Source of the DNA: Streptococcus sp. bf_0095
GTDB lineage: Bacteria; Bacillota; Bacilli; Lactobacillales; Streptococcaceae
Length of the DNA stretch: 64,000 nt
Assembly: GCF_004166885.1 (NCBI RefSeq)
Contig: NZ_RCYU01000002.1
Coordinates: forward strand, 186,001 to 250,000
Direction: 5' to 3'
A model generated the notes under the pieces. That model worked only from the letters and a program-made list of their open reading frames with translations. It did no database searches and was not told the DNA's origin. Below are positions 1 through 10,169 of this stretch, piece by piece (the first letter of the stretch is position 1; every line of letters begins with the position of its first letter). The position numbers were made by a program, and so were the translations under genes.

Positions 1-793
1 CTGCAACATCCACACCACCGATAGACTCGATTTCATCCGCATGAATCCGCAGTTTGAAGCCCATTTCCTTGGCTTTTGACAGAAGATAGCGAGACTCATC
101 TGCTGTAAAGACACCCTTTTCACAGAAGATATCACAGAATTCAGCTAACTTTTCTTCCTTCACTTTTGGAAGCATTTGCTCAATGATGAGATCTAAATAC
201 TCTTGAGAACGGCCCTTATACTCTGTCGGGATCGCATGAGCTGCCATAAAGGTCGAAACCAGATCAATTTCATGGTCACGGTCCAAGGCAGCTACTACAT
301 CTAGTTGGCGTTTTTCCGTTTCCCAATCCAAACCATAGCCACTCTTAGCTTCAACGGTGGTCACTCCATGACGCAACATATAGTCCAACAATCGTTTGGA
401 CTTGTTATAGAGATTGTCAAAAGATGCTTCACGAGTTGCCCGAACAGTGCTCAGAATTCCACCGCCTTGAGCGAGGATGTCTAAGTAGGAAACACCAGCT
501 AACTTTTTCGCAAATTCATGTTCACGACTGCCTCCATAGACCAGGTGGGTATGACAGTCGATCAAACCAGGAGTCGCAACTTTCCCTTCACAAGATTTTA
601 CTTCCGTATGGTCATCGATCAGTTCTGGATCTGGTTGACCTGTTCCAACTGCAAGAATTTTTCCATCCTTAATAGCAATATAAGCATCGGATAGGATTCG
701 CGCTTCTGCCATCTCTTTTCCATAGAGAGGATGGCCTAGATCATTTGGACAAAACAACTGGTTAAAGTGGGTTAAGATTACATCAGCAGACAT
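1..793 (-). CDS. hutI: Imidazolonepropionase HutI, 3' end outside window
   Basis: Hydrolyses imidazolone-5-propionate to N-formimino-L-glutamate, the third step of histidine breakdown, in the cytoplasm. About 264 codons are visible, starting [14 protein letters not shown]. The amidohydrolase metal motif [10 protein letters not shown] lies near residue 80, and [12 protein letters not shown] is read at the left edge of the window. The ATG at 793 is preceded on the minus strand by an AAAGGAA ribosome binding site. The gene is transcribed away from hutU and shares a 200-bp divergent intergenic region with it. The C-terminus is cut by the window edge, not by a mutation. Family assignment is by sequence recognition plus hut context. 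Confidence 0.95.
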   Translation of the reverse strand, partial: MSADVILTHFNQLFCPNDLGHPLYGKEMAEARILSDAYIAIKDGKILAVGTGQPDPELIDDHTEVKSCEGKVATPGLIDCHTHLVYGGSREHEFAKKLAGVSYLDILAQGGGILSTVRATREASFDNLYNKSKRLLDYMLRHGVTTVEAKSGYGLDWETEKRQLDVVAALDRDHEIDLVSTFMAAHAIPTEYKGRSQEYLDLIIEQMLPKVKEEKLAEFCDIFCEKGVFTADESRYLLSKAKEMGFKLRIHADEIESIGGVDVA

Positions 794-993
794 ATGAAAA
801 CATTCCTTTCTATTTCCATTGTTATTCATTTTACAATTCTACAGGAAAAGCGTCAAAAAAAAGTCAAAAAGTTTCTCCCTCATTATTTTTTGCTTTATTA
901 AAAATTAAATTTATTTTTGACTCTTTATTGACGTTTCTTGGATACAATAAAGAAAATATAAATTCATAGTCTACACATAAGGAGGTTCCTACT
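794..993. promoter_or_regulatory. Divergent hutI/hutU promoter region
   Basis: This 200-bp AT-rich gap between divergent hutI and hutU must hold both promoters. A TACAAT at 943-948 is a plausible -10 for hutU, but the nearby TTGACT (917-922) and TTGACG (928-933) sit 20 and 9 bp away, so no ideal pair can be named. A strong AAGGAGG at 979-985 sets the hutU start. No convincing operator palindrome was seen. Confidence 0.5.
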
Positions 994-3024
994 ATGTCAT
1001 TTATAGACGATAAAGAAATTGCAGCTGCTATGTCTGTCAAACTTGACTTTGATGTCCTACCTGAAAAGGCAACTTTTCAAGAAGGCATCCGTCGTGCACC
1101 TGATAGAGGCTTCCGCTTAACGCAAGCTCAGACTGAGATTGCTCTTAAAAACGCTCTGCGTTACATCCCTAAAAAATTCCACCAAGAGTTGATCCCAGAA
1201 TTTCTGGAAGAACTAAAAACTCGCGGTCGGATCTATGGCTATCGCTTCCGTCCAAAAGATCGGATCTATGGCAAACCAATTGATGAGTACAAAGGAAAAT
1301 GCACTGCTGCTAAGGCTATGCAGGTTATGATTGACAACAACTTGAGCTTTGAAATCGCCCTTTATCCATATGAATTGGTCACTTACGGAGAAACAGGTTC
1401 TGTCTGTGCTAACTGGATGCAATACAACTTGATCAAGAAATACTTGGAAGTCATGACAGAAGACCAAACCTTGGTGGTTGAATCTGGTCACCCTCTCGGC
1501 CTCTTCAAGTCTAAACCAGAAGCTCCTCGCGTCATCATTACCAACGGTCTCTTGATCGGTGAGTATGACAATATGCGCGACTGGGAAATCGCTGAAGAAA
1601 TGGGCGTTACCAACTACGGTCAGATGACGGCTGGTGGCTGGATGTACATTGGTCCTCAAGGGATCGTTCACGGTACCTTCAACACTCTCCTTAATGCTGG
1701 ACGTCTTAAACTCGGTGTGCCTGATGATGGCGACTTAACTGGTAAACTCTTCATCTCGTCTGGTCTCGGTGGTATGAGTGGAGCTCAAGGGAAAGCAGCT
1801 GAAATTGCAAAAGCTGTTGCCATCGTTGCAGAAGTAGACCGCTCTCGGATCGAAACCCGTCACTCTCAAGGTTGGATTAGCCAAGTAACCGACAGTGCCG
1901 AAGAAGCTGTGAAATTGGCTCAAGCAGCACTGGAAGCTGGTGAATCAACTTCTATTGCCTACCATGGTAATATCGTAGACTTGCTCGAATATGTCAACGA
2001 ACACCAAGTCCACGTTCACCTCTTGTCTGACCAAACCTCTTGCCACAACGTCTATGATGGTGGCTATTGCCCAGTTGGGATCAGCTTTGAAGAACGGACA
2101 CGTTTGTTGGCAGAAGACAAAGAAACCTTCCATCGCTTGGTCGATGAAACCTTAGCTCGTCACTTTGCAGTGATTAAAGCTTTGACGGCTAAAGGTACCT
2201 ACTTCTTCGACTACGGTAATGCCTTTATGAAATCTGTTTACGACTCTGGCATCAAGGAAATTTCTAAGAATGGTCTCGATGACAAGGACGGCTTCATTTG
2301 GCCATCTTATGTAGAAGATATCATGGGACCTATGCTCTTTGACTATGGTTATGGTCCATTCCGTTGGGTCTGCCTAAGCGGTAAACACGAAGACTTGATT
2401 GCAACTGACCACGCTGCTATGGAAGCGATCGATCCAACTCGTCGCTACCAAGACCGCGATAACTACAACTGGATTCGCGATGCTGAAAAGAACCAATTAG
2501 TCGTTGGTACACAGGCTCGTATCCTCTATCAAGATTGTATGGGACGTGTCAATATCGCTTTGAAATTTAATGAACTCATTCGCCAAGGCAAGATTGGACC
2601 GGTCATGATTGGACGTGACCACCATGACGTATCTGGTACAGATGCTCCATTCCGTGAAACCTCCAATATCAAAGATGGTTCAAACGTTACCTGCGATATG
2701 GCGGTTCAATGTTACGCCGGTAACGCCGCTCGCGGTATGAGTCTCGTGGCTCTCCACAATGGTGGTGGTACTGGTATCGGTAAGGCCATCAACGGAGGAT
2801 TTGGTCTCGTTCTAGACGGTAGCCACCGGATCGACGAAATCATCAAATCTGCGATTGCATGGGATACCATGGGTGGGGTTGCTCGTCGGAACTGGGCAAG
2901 AAATAACCATGCCATCGAAACAGCCATCGAATACAACCGCCTCCATGCAGGAACAGACCACATCACCATTCCGTATCTGGCAGATGAAGATTTGGTCAAA
3001 GATGCGGTTCAAAAATTGTTTTAA
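994..3024 (+). CDS. hutU: Urocanate hydratase
   Basis: Converts urocanate to imidazolone-5-propionate using tightly bound NAD+, the second step of histidine catabolism. The protein is 676 residues, the long form typical of streptococci rather than the roughly 550-residue Gram-negative form. The nucleotide-binding segment SSGLGGMSGAQGKAAEIA lies near residues 254-272. The start is fixed by AAGGAGG at 979-985. It heads a co-directional run hutU-ftcD-fchA-fhs-hutD-permease with short gaps, so it is probably the first gene of that operon. Nothing looks damaged. Confidence 0.97.
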   Translation: MSFIDDKEIAAAMSVKLDFDVLPEKATFQEGIRRAPDRGFRLTQAQTEIALKNALRYIPKKFHQELIPEFLEELKTRGRIYGYRFRPKDRIYGKPIDEYKGKCTAAKAMQVMIDNNLSFEIALYPYELVTYGETGSVCANWMQYNLIKKYLEVMTEDQTLVVESGHPLGLFKSKPEAPRVIITNGLLIGEYDNMRDWEIAEEMGVTNYGQMTAGGWMYIGPQGIVHGTFNTLLNAGRLKLGVPDDGDLTGKLFISSGLGGMSGAQGKAAEIAKAVAIVAEVDRSRIETRHSQGWISQVTDSAEEAVKLAQAALEAGESTSIAYHGNIVDLLEYVNEHQVHVHLLSDQTSCHNVYDGGYCPVGISFEERTRLLAEDKETFHRLVDETLARHFAVIKALTAKGTYFFDYGNAFMKSVYDSGIKEISKNGLDDKDGFIWPSYVEDIMGPMLFDYGYGPFRWVCLSGKHEDLIATDHAAMEAIDPTRRYQDRDNYNWIRDAEKNQLVVGTQARILYQDCMGRVNIALKFNELIRQGKIGPVMIGRDHHDVSGTDAPFRETSNIKDGSNVTCDMAVQCYAGNAARGMSLVALHNGGGTGIGKAINGGFGLVLDGSHRIDEIIKSAIAWDTMGGVARRNWARNNHAIETAIEYNRLHAGTDHITIPYLADEDLVKDAVQKLF

Positions 3025-3048
3025 CATCAAAAAATAAAAATTGAGAAA

Positions 3049-3078
3049 GGGGAGGAAATACAAAGACTCCTCCTCCCC
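3049..3078 (+). other. Intercistronic hairpin between hutU and ftcD
   Basis: GGGGAGGA (3049-3056) is an exact inverted repeat of TCCTCCCC (3071-3078) with a 14-nt loop. There is no following T-tract, so it is unlikely to terminate. It could stabilise the downstream mRNA end or sequester the SD-like GGGGAGG it contains. Confidence 0.5.
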
Positions 3079-3106
3079 AACTTCTCCTATAAAAAGAGGT
3101 AATCAT

Positions 3107-4006
3107 ATGGCAAAAATTGTTGAGTGTATTCCAAACTTCTCTGAAGGACGCAATCAAGCTGTGATCGACGGATTAGCAGCCACAGCAAAAAGTATTCCAG
3201 GTGTTACGCTGCTGGACTACTCGTCTGACGCCAGTCACAACCGGAGCGTCTTTACACTCGTTGGGGATGAAGAAAGCATTCAAGAAGTTGCTTTCCAATT
3301 GGTAAAATACGCATCTGAAAACATCGATATGACCAAGCACGAAGGCGAACACCCTCGTATGGGGGCAACAGACGTTTGTCCTTTCGTTCCAGTCAAAGAT
3401 ATCACAACAGATGAATGTGTCGAAATCGCCAATAAAGTAGCCGAACGCATCAATCGTGAATTAGGTATTCCAATCTTCCTTTATGAAGATGCTGCAACTC
3501 GCCCAGAACGAAAAAACTTGGCGAAGGTTCGCAAAGGACAATTTGAAGGAATGCCAGAAAAACTGTTGGAAGAAGACTGGAAGCCAGACTACGGTGAACG
3601 CAAGATTCACCCAACTGCAGGGGTTACAGCCGTTGGTGTCCGTATGCCACTCGTTGCTTTCAATATCAACCTTGACACAGATGATCTAGAAATTGCCAAC
3701 AACATTTCTAAAATCATTCGTGGATCTAGCGGTGGATACAAATACTGTAAAGCAATCGGTGTCATGCTAGAAGATCGCAACATCGCCCAAGTCTCTATCA
3801 ACATGGTCAACTTGGAAAAATTCCCATTGTATCGCGTCGTTGAAACCGTTCGTTTCGAAGCACAACGCTACGGGGTTCGCATCACTGGAACAGAACTCAT
3901 TGGACTGGCTCCTGCTAAGGCTTTGATTGACTCTGCTGAATACTACTTGCAATTAGAAGACTTTGACTATAGCAAACAAGTCTTGGAAAATCACTTGTTG
4001 GGTTAG
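3107..4006 (+). CDS. ftcD: Glutamate formimidoyltransferase
   Basis: Transfers the formimino group of N-formimino-L-glutamate to tetrahydrofolate, giving 5-formimino-THF and glutamate. The 299-residue protein begins MAKIVECIPNFSEGRN, the conserved N-terminus of the family, and carries HPRMGATDVCPFVP and HPTAGVTAVG(V) motifs. The reading frame is open upstream to a TTG at 3041, but ATG 3107 is preferred because AAGAGG precedes it and family homology begins there. In mammals this activity is fused to the cyclodeaminase; here that partner is the separate next gene, fchA, 12 bp downstream. Confidence 0.95.
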   Translation: MAKIVECIPNFSEGRNQAVIDGLAATAKSIPGVTLLDYSSDASHNRSVFTLVGDEESIQEVAFQLVKYASENIDMTKHEGEHPRMGATDVCPFVPVKDITTDECVEIANKVAERINRELGIPIFLYEDAATRPERKNLAKVRKGQFEGMPEKLLEEDWKPDYGERKIHPTAGVTAVGVRMPLVAFNINLDTDDLEIANNISKIIRGSSGGYKYCKAIGVMLEDRNIAQVSINMVNLEKFPLYRVVETVRFEAQRYGVRITGTELIGLAPAKALIDSAEYYLQLEDFDYSKQVLENHLLG

Positions 4007-4018
4007 AAAGGGAGTTCT

Positions 4019-4648
4019 ATGAAACTAGTTGACTTAAGTATTACAGAGTTTGCCAAGGTTCTTGGTTCAGATGCCCCAGCTCCAGGTGGCGGTTCTGCTG
4101 CTGCCCTATCTGCTGCAAACGGGATTTCACTTACAAAAATGGTCTGTGAACTGACCATCGGTAAGAAAAAATACGCTGAATTTGAAGACCACATCAAAGG
4201 GGTTCACGAAAAAAGTGCCCACCTCCAAGACCAATTACTAGAAGCCATCGACAAAGATACAGAAGCTTTCAACGTGGTATCAGCAGTCTTTGATCTTCCA
4301 AAGGAAACGGAAGAAGAGAAAGTCGCTCGTCGTGAAGCCATGCAAAAAGCTTTGAAACATGCGACAGTATCTCCTTTCTCTATGATGGAGCTCATCGTTG
4401 AGGCGCTTGAAACAACAAAAGAAGCTGTTGGTAAGTCCAACACCAATGCGGCGAGTGACCTAGGAGTGGCTGCTCTCAATCTCAAGGCTGGACTTCAGGG
4501 GGCTTGGCTCAATGTCCTGATCAACATTTCAGGAATCAAGGACCAAGACTTCGTCCAAGAATACCATAGCAAGGGACTCGAACTCCTCCAAACAGGCTCT
4601 GAGCTTGCAGATAACATTTACCAAAGCATTTTAGAAAGCCTATCTTAA
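4019..4648 (+). CDS. fchA: Formiminotetrahydrofolate cyclodeaminase
   Basis: Converts 5-formimino-THF to 5,10-methenyl-THF and ammonia, the second half of the folate-dependent route for the histidine formimino carbon. The 209-residue product has the helical FTCD-C domain with the glycine-rich APAPGGGSAAALSAANG near residues 20-37. An AAAGGGAG ribosome binding site precedes ATG 4019. It follows ftcD by 12 bp, strongly suggesting translational coupling and joint function. Length and motifs are normal for the stand-alone bacterial form. Confidence 0.93.
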   Translation: MKLVDLSITEFAKVLGSDAPAPGGGSAAALSAANGISLTKMVCELTIGKKKYAEFEDHIKGVHEKSAHLQDQLLEAIDKDTEAFNVVSAVFDLPKETEEEKVARREAMQKALKHATVSPFSMMELIVEALETTKEAVGKSNTNAASDLGVAALNLKAGLQGAWLNVLINISGIKDQDFVQEYHSKGLELLQTGSELADNIYQSILESLS

Positions 4649-4700
4649 ACCTACCAATTAACGTTATAACTTTAATACCTACAAAGAAAGAAGGGATTCT

Positions 4701-6374
4701 ATGGTTTTATCGGATATTGAAATTGCCAATTCTGTCCAAATGAAGCCCATCATGGAAATCGCTGCTGAACTTGGATTGACTGAAGACGACATTTCGCTCT
4801 ACGGAAAATACAAGGCAAAAATCGATAGCAACCAACTGGAACAACTAAAGGACAAGGAAGATGGAAAGCTAATCCTCGTGACAGCCATCTCTCCGACACC
4901 TGCTGGAGAAGGAAAGACAACCACCTCTGTTGGACTAGTGGATGCCCTCTCTGCTATCGGTGAGAAAGCGGTCATTGCCCTCCGCGAACCTTCACTTGGC
5001 CCTGTCTTTGGGATCAAGGGTGGTGCTGCCGGTGGTGGGTACGCTCAAGTGGTTCCAATGGAAGATATCAACCTTCACTTTACCGGAGACTTCCATGCCA
5101 TTGGGATTGCCAACAACTTACTTGCAGCCTTGATTGACAACCACATCCATCATGGCAATGAGTTGGGCATCGATTCTCGTCGCATCACCTGGAAACGGGT
5201 GGTCGACATGAACGACCGGCAACTCCGCCATATTGTAGACGGCCTTCAAGGAAAGACAAACGGAGTTCCTCGTGAAGATGGCTTTGACATCACGGTGGCG
5301 TCTGAAATCATGGCTATTCTCTGTCTCTCAGAAAATATCCTTGACCTCAAAGAACGCCTCGATCGCATCATTATTGGGTACAACTACCAGGGACAACCAG
5401 TGACAGCCAAAGACCTCAAGGCTGGAGGTGCCATGGCAGCTGTTCTCAAAGATGCCATCCATCCAAACTTGGTACAAACCTTGGAGCATACTCCGGCTAT
5501 CATCCACGGCGGACCATTTGCCAATATCGCTCATGGCTGTAACAGTGTGCTGGCTACCAAACTAGCCCTCAAATATGCAGACTATGTCGTGACAGAAGCT
5601 GGTTTTGGAGCAGACCTCGGTGCTGAAAAATTCATCGACATCAAATGCCGCATGGCCGGACTCAAACCTGCTGCCGTTGTCCTCGTCGCGACCATCCGTG
5701 CTCTCAAGATGCATGGTGGTGTCGCCAAAGCGGACTTGGCTACTGAAAATGTCCAAGCCGTGATCGATGGTCTGCCAAACCTGGACAAACACTTGGCCAA
5801 CATCCAAGAAGTCTACGGTCTACCTGTGGTCGTTGCCATCAACAAATTCCCGCTGGATACAGAGGCTGAGCTAGAAGCTGTCTATGAATCTTGTAAGAAA
5901 CGCAATGTAGACGTGGTCATCTCTGATGTCTGGGCACATGGTGGAGCTGGCGGCCGTGACCTAGCTGAAAAAGTCATTCAACTAGCTCAAGAAGAAAACC
6001 ACTTCTCTTATGTTTATGACCAAGAAGACAGCATTGAAACAAAATTGACCAAGATCGTCACAAAAGTCTATGGTGGTAAAGGCATCAGCTTAACACCCGC
6101 GGCCAAACGCGAACTAAAAGAATTGGAAGCACTTGGTTTCTCCAACTACCCAATCTGTATGGCCAAAACGCAATATTCCTTCTCGGATGATGCCAAGAAG
6201 ATCGGAGCACCGAAAGATTTCACTGTCAAAATCAGCAACCTTAAGGTGGCAGCAGGAGCTGGCTTTATCGTTGCGCTCACAGGAACGATCATGACCATGC
6301 CTGGCCTACCAAAAGTTCCAGCCAGTGAAAAGATTGATATCGACGCCCAAGGCAATATTACTGGTCTCTTTTAA
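4701..6374 (+). CDS. fhs: Formate-tetrahydrofolate ligase
   Basis: ATP-dependent ligation of formate and THF to 10-formyl-THF, or the reverse direction yielding ATP. The 557-residue length is standard. The P-loop-like [14 protein letters not shown] lies near residues 66-79, and [14 protein letters not shown] and [10 protein letters not shown] are typical of the family. Its place inside the hut operon suggests it links one-carbon units released from histidine to the formyl-THF pool and possibly recovers ATP; that role is inferred from context. The start ATG 4701 has an AAGAAGG sequence upstream. A second housekeeping copy elsewhere cannot be excluded. Confidence 0.95.
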   Translation: MVLSDIEIANSVQMKPIMEIAAELGLTEDDISLYGKYKAKIDSNQLEQLKDKEDGKLILVTAISPTPAGEGKTTTSVGLVDALSAIGEKAVIALREPSLGPVFGIKGGAAGGGYAQVVPMEDINLHFTGDFHAIGIANNLLAALIDNHIHHGNELGIDSRRITWKRVVDMNDRQLRHIVDGLQGKTNGVPREDGFDITVASEIMAILCLSENILDLKERLDRIIIGYNYQGQPVTAKDLKAGGAMAAVLKDAIHPNLVQTLEHTPAIIHGGPFANIAHGCNSVLATKLALKYADYVVTEAGFGADLGAEKFIDIKCRMAGLKPAAVVLVATIRALKMHGGVAKADLATENVQAVIDGLPNLDKHLANIQEVYGLPVVVAINKFPLDTEAELEAVYESCKKRNVDVVISDVWAHGGAGGRDLAEKVIQLAQEENHFSYVYDQEDSIETKLTKIVTKVYGGKGISLTPAAKRELKELEALGFSNYPICMAKTQYSFSDDAKKIGAPKDFTVKISNLKVAAGAGFIVALTGTIMTMPGLPKVPASEKIDIDAQGNITGLF

Positions 6375-6389
6375 GAAAGAGGAGGTCCT

Positions 6390-6968
6390 ATGGTGACTAT
6401 CCTTCATCTCACCCCCGCAGATTATCAGATTTCTACTTGGTCTGGTGGTCAAACCACCCAACTCTTCCTCTCTCCAAAAGAGGGAAGTTATCCAGATCGG
6501 ACCTTTGACTTTCGCCTCTCTACTGCAACGGTGGAGGTTGAAAAAAGTGATTTTACTGATCTCACTGGCTACCACCGAATCTTGATGCCTCTGACTTCAT
6601 CGATTACACTCACCCATCAACATAAAGAAGTTGTTTTGAAGCCATTTCAAAGCTACTTCTTTGACGGGGGAGATCCCGTATCTAGCCAAGGGACCTGTCA
6701 AGATTTTAATCTAATCTATAAACCTTCTTATCAGGGGCATATGAGTGCTATATCCCCAAAAGAAAGTGTCACGAGCCAGAGTCGCTATCAATTGATCTAT
6801 GCTCTCTGTCCACTAACACTTGAATGGAAAAAGGGACAACTTTACTCCCTCAAAACTCACGAGCTCCTGTTTATCGAACAAGCATCTCCTCTTCAAGAGA
6901 TGACAATTACGTTTTCACCCCTTCAGTCTGGGAAGCAACCGATTGCTATCTGGACTGCGCTAAGATAA
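6390..6968 (+). CDS. hutD: HutD/Ves family protein
   Basis: A 192-residue protein of the HutD/Ves cupin-like family, starting MVTILHLTPADYQISTWSGGQTTQLFLSP. Motifs seen are the WSGG near residue 18, FDFRLSTATVEVEKSDFTDLTGYHR, and a late cupin-like DFNLIYKP. HutD in other bacteria is encoded in hut loci and has been proposed to tune or sense histidine catabolic intermediates; no enzymatic reaction is established. AGAGGAGG precedes ATG 6390, and only 15 bp separate it from fhs, so it is in the same transcript. Confidence 0.85.
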   Translation: MVTILHLTPADYQISTWSGGQTTQLFLSPKEGSYPDRTFDFRLSTATVEVEKSDFTDLTGYHRILMPLTSSITLTHQHKEVVLKPFQSYFFDGGDPVSSQGTCQDFNLIYKPSYQGHMSAISPKESVTSQSRYQLIYALCPLTLEWKKGQLYSLKTHELLFIEQASPLQEMTITFSPLQSGKQPIAIWTALR

Positions 6969-6988
6969 TGTTTTAAAGGAGAGACATT

Positions 6989-8317
6989 ATGAACGGAGCA
7001 CATAAACAGTCGATTGAGGAACAAGAAAAAGCGAAATTCAGCTTTAGCGGTGCCACTCTATACGGTATCAATGCCGTGATTGGGTCTGGTATCTTCCTCT
7101 TGCCCAAAAAGATATATTCTGGCCTCGGACCAGCTTCCCTGGCCGTCATGTTTGGAGTAGCTATTCTTGTCATGCTACTATCAGCCTGTCTGGCTGAAAC
7201 GGCTGGCTACTTTGATAAAAACGGTGGAGCCATGCAATACTCAAAAGCAGCTTTCGGAGACTTTGTCGGCTTTAACGTCGGGATCCTCGGATGGGCCGTT
7301 ACCGTTATCGCTTGGGCTGCTATGCTAGCTGGTTTTGCTAAGATCTTCATCATTACCTTCCCAGCATTCGAAGGCTACAACCTACAGATTAGTATCGTTA
7401 TGTTGGTTCTCTTGAGTCTTATGAACATCGCCGGTCTGAAAACATCGAAAATGTTCACACTGACAGCTACTGTTGCAAAATTAATCCCAATTGTCCTCTT
7501 CTCACTCTTCGCCATCTTCTTTATTCCTGGTGGAGTAAGCAAGGGCAACTTCACACCTTTCCTTCAATTGGAAAGTGGATCAAATCTCTTTAGTGCTATT
7601 TCTAGTACCGCTGTTTACATCTTCTATGGATTTATCGGATTCGAAACCATGTCCATCGTTGCAGGGGAAATGCGTAACCCTGAAAAGAACGTTCCTCGTG
7701 CTATCTTGGGATCCATCAGTATCGTCTCAGTTCTCTACATGTTGATCATCGCTGGAACAATCGCTATGCTTGGTGGAGGCATTATGGGAACCGAGGCACC
7801 AGTACAAGACGCATTTGTTAAAATGATTGGCCCTATCGGTGCCCCTCTTGTCTCCTATGGTGCTCTCATTTCAATCGCCGGTCTCAACATCGGTGAATCC
7901 ATTATGGTTCCTCGTTTCGGTGCTGCCCTAGCAGACGAAAAACTCTTGCCAGCAGAACTTGGAAAAACAAACTCCAAGAATGCTCCTGTCATTGCCATTA
8001 TCATTTCCGGTTTCTTTGCATTCTTACTCTTGTTATCTGGATCTTTCGAATCCTTAGCAACTTTCAGTGTTGTTTTCCGTTTCTTCCAATATATTCCGAC
8101 TGCTTTGGCAGCGCTCAAACTCAGAAAAATGTACCCAGAGAAAAAGGTTACCTTCCGAGTGCCATTCGGTCCAGTTATCCCAATTTTGGCTGTTGTCATC
8201 AGTATCTTGATGATTGCAGGGGATAATCTAATGAACTTTGTATGGGGAGCTATCGGTCTAGTAATCGCTAGTGGACTTTACTTTGTTTTCCACGGTGACA
8301 AACTAGCTAAAAAATAA
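6989..8317 (+). CDS. APC-family amino acid permease, probable histidine uptake
   Basis: A 442-residue integral membrane transporter of the amino acid-polyamine-organocation superfamily. About twelve hydrophobic helices are readable. The first contains the family signature LYGINAVIGSGIFLLP (residues about 24-39), where the unwound GSG segment forms the substrate site. Its place between hutD and hutH, 20 bp after hutD with AAAGGAGAG upstream of ATG 6989, points to histidine as substrate, but specificity cannot be read from sequence. Urocanate or another amino acid remains possible. Confidence 0.85.
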   Translation: MNGAHKQSIEEQEKAKFSFSGATLYGINAVIGSGIFLLPKKIYSGLGPASLAVMFGVAILVMLLSACLAETAGYFDKNGGAMQYSKAAFGDFVGFNVGILGWAVTVIAWAAMLAGFAKIFIITFPAFEGYNLQISIVMLVLLSLMNIAGLKTSKMFTLTATVAKLIPIVLFSLFAIFFIPGGVSKGNFTPFLQLESGSNLFSAISSTAVYIFYGFIGFETMSIVAGEMRNPEKNVPRAILGSISIVSVLYMLIIAGTIAMLGGGIMGTEAPVQDAFVKMIGPIGAPLVSYGALISIAGLNIGESIMVPRFGAALADEKLLPAELGKTNSKNAPVIAIIISGFFAFLLLLSGSFESLATFSVVFRFFQYIPTALAALKLRKMYPEKKVTFRVPFGPVIPILAVVISILMIAGDNLMNFVWGAIGLVIASGLYFVFHGDKLAKK

Positions 8318-8345
8318 AACAGTCCTCACCAATTCTATTTACACA

Positions 8346-8394
8346 TTAGATGGGCTAGGGAGCAAAGCATTCCTTTGCTCCCTAGCCCATCTAA
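8346..8394. other. Perfect 22-bp stem hairpin between permease and hutH
   Basis: Positions 8346-8367 are the exact reverse complement of 8373-8394, separated by the 5-nt loop CATTC. The stem is GC-rich in its middle (GGGCTAGGGAGC). No T-run follows on the plus strand, so it is not a canonical intrinsic terminator. It could act as an mRNA processing or stability element separating permease and hutH expression. Confidence 0.8.
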
Positions 8395-8540
8395 GAAGCC
8401 ACGAATATCAAACCTGAGCTCTTTTCTCTAAGACTTCTTTCAATCCTTCTAAGAATCATAGACAATGGGCTCACGTTTGGTATTCAAACCGAAGTAAACA
8501 AATCTACTTCTACAGAACAATTCATAATCGGAGGTTTTAT

Positions 8541-10082
8541 ATGACTCAATTGATTCATTTAGATGGTAACAGCTTAACACTGGAAGAGGTCATCGCCGTC
8601 GCTCGGCACGGTGCCCAATGTGAGTTAGACGAAGCAGCCAAAGAAGCTGTTATCGCATCTCGTAAAATTGTTGATGATATCGTCCGTGAAAAACGTGTTG
8701 TCTATGGTGTGACCACTGGATTTGGCTCTCTCTGTAATGTCAGCATTTCTCCAGAAGATACTGTCCAACTGCAAGAAAACTTGATTCGTACCCACGCATC
8801 TGGTTTTGGTGATCCACTTCCAGAAGATGCCGTTCGTGCTATCATGCTCATCCGGATCAACTCGCTCTTAAAAGGCTATTCTGGCATTCGTCTGTCAACT
8901 GTTGAAAAACTATTAGAATTGCTTAACAAAGGAGTGACTCCTTATATTCCAGAAAAAGGATCACTCGGAGCTTCCGGAGACCTTGCCCCCCTTTCTCATA
9001 TGGTGCTCCCAATGTTGGGACTTGGACACGCCTACTACAAAGGTCAACTCTTGAGCGGTCAAGAAGCTCTCGACCAAGCTGGTATTGAAAAGATCCAATT
9101 GGCTGCCAAAGAAGGGCTTGCTTTGATCAATGGTACGACTGTCCTAACCGGTATCGGCGCTCTTGCGACTTATGATGGTATCCAATTGCTCAAACTGTCT
9201 GACATTGCCGGTGCTCTTTCAATGGAAGTCCACAATGGTATTACCAGCCCATTTGAAGAAGACCTTCATACTATCCGTCCTCAAAGTGGACAATTGGCAA
9301 CCGCTCGTAATATCCGTAACCTCCTTGAAGGAAGCAAAAACACAACTGTTGCGACCCAACAACGGGTACAAGATCCTTATACACTCCGTTGTATTCCTCA
9401 AATCCATGGAGCCAGCAAAGACTCTATTGCTTATGTAAAAACAAAAGTTGAAATCGAAATCAACTCTGTGACAGATAACCCAATCATCACCAAGGAAGGA
9501 CACGTCATCTCCGGAGGTAACTTCCACGGTGAACCAATGGCACAACCATTTGACTTCTTGGGTATTGCCCTTTCTGAGATCGGAAACGTATCTGAACGTC
9601 GGGTGGAACGCTTGGTCAACAGCCAGCTTAGTAAATTGCCATCCTTCTTGGTCAAACACCCTGGCCTCAACTCAGGCTTCATGATTACGCAGTATGCTTG
9701 TGCTTCTCTTGCATCTGAAAACAAAATCTTGTCTCACCCAGCCAGCGTTGACTCTATCCCATCTTGTGAAAACCAAGAAGACTTCGTCAGCATGGGAACT
9801 ACAGCAGCTCGTAAAGCAGCAGAAATCCTTAAGAATTCACGCCGCATCGTTGCTACTGAAATTATGGCAGCCTGCCAAGCCTTGGATCTCAAACCAGAAA
9901 ATCATGAACTTGGTAAAGGTACAAAACCAGCCTATGACATGATTCGCAGCAAGGTGGCCTTCATTGAATTTGACAAGGACATCGAAATCTTCGAAGAACT
10001 CAATAAAGCATCTGCTGTTGTCGAAAGTGAAGAATTCTTAGCAACCATCGAAAAAGCAGTTGACTTAAGCATTCAATACTGA
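8541..10082 (+). CDS. hutH: Histidine ammonia-lyase
   Basis: Deaminates L-histidine to trans-urocanate, the first step of the pathway. The 513-residue length is standard. The Ala-Ser-Gly triad that self-cyclises to the electrophilic MIO cofactor is present at residues 144-146 within GSLGASGDLAPLSH. A conserved VYGVTTGFG lies near residue 53. GGAGG precedes ATG 8541. The gene is separated from the permease by 223 bp holding a strong hairpin, and from hutG by a terminator-like hairpin, so it may have its own promoter. Confidence 0.97.
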   Translation: MTQLIHLDGNSLTLEEVIAVARHGAQCELDEAAKEAVIASRKIVDDIVREKRVVYGVTTGFGSLCNVSISPEDTVQLQENLIRTHASGFGDPLPEDAVRAIMLIRINSLLKGYSGIRLSTVEKLLELLNKGVTPYIPEKGSLGASGDLAPLSHMVLPMLGLGHAYYKGQLLSGQEALDQAGIEKIQLAAKEGLALINGTTVLTGIGALATYDGIQLLKLSDIAGALSMEVHNGITSPFEEDLHTIRPQSGQLATARNIRNLLEGSKNTTVATQQRVQDPYTLRCIPQIHGASKDSIAYVKTKVEIEINSVTDNPIITKEGHVISGGNFHGEPMAQPFDFLGIALSEIGNVSERRVERLVNSQLSKLPSFLVKHPGLNSGFMITQYACASLASENKILSHPASVDSIPSCENQEDFVSMGTTAARKAAEILKNSRRIVATEIMAACQALDLKPENHELGKGTKPAYDMIRSKVAFIEFDKDIEIFEELNKASAVVESEEFLATIEKAVDLSIQY

Positions 10083-10103
10083 TACAGTAAGGATACAGCA
10101 GAA

Positions 10104-10130
10104 AAAGGCTGAGAAAATTTCTCAGCCTTT
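10104..10130 (+). terminator. Terminator-like hairpin after hutH
   Basis: AAAGGCTGAGAAA (10104-10116) pairs with TTTCTCAGCCTTT (10118-10130). Only a short CCAATTC follows, so termination is probably partial and hutG may be read through. Confidence 0.7.
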
Positions 10131-10169
10131 CCAATTCTAGCCAAATACCAACAAACGGAGGCATGTAAC

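Noticed and set aside
794..810. cre-like TGAAAACATTCC upstream of hutI
   Set aside because: The central CG is missing and the bases coincide with the hutI ribosome binding site.
928..948. TTGACG and TACAAT as a hutU promoter
   Set aside because: Spacing of 9 bp is far too short; the alternative TTGACT gives 20 bp, too long.
3041..3106. N-terminal extension of FtcD from TTG 3041
   Set aside because: No ribosome binding site; the extension overlaps a hairpin and has no family similarity.
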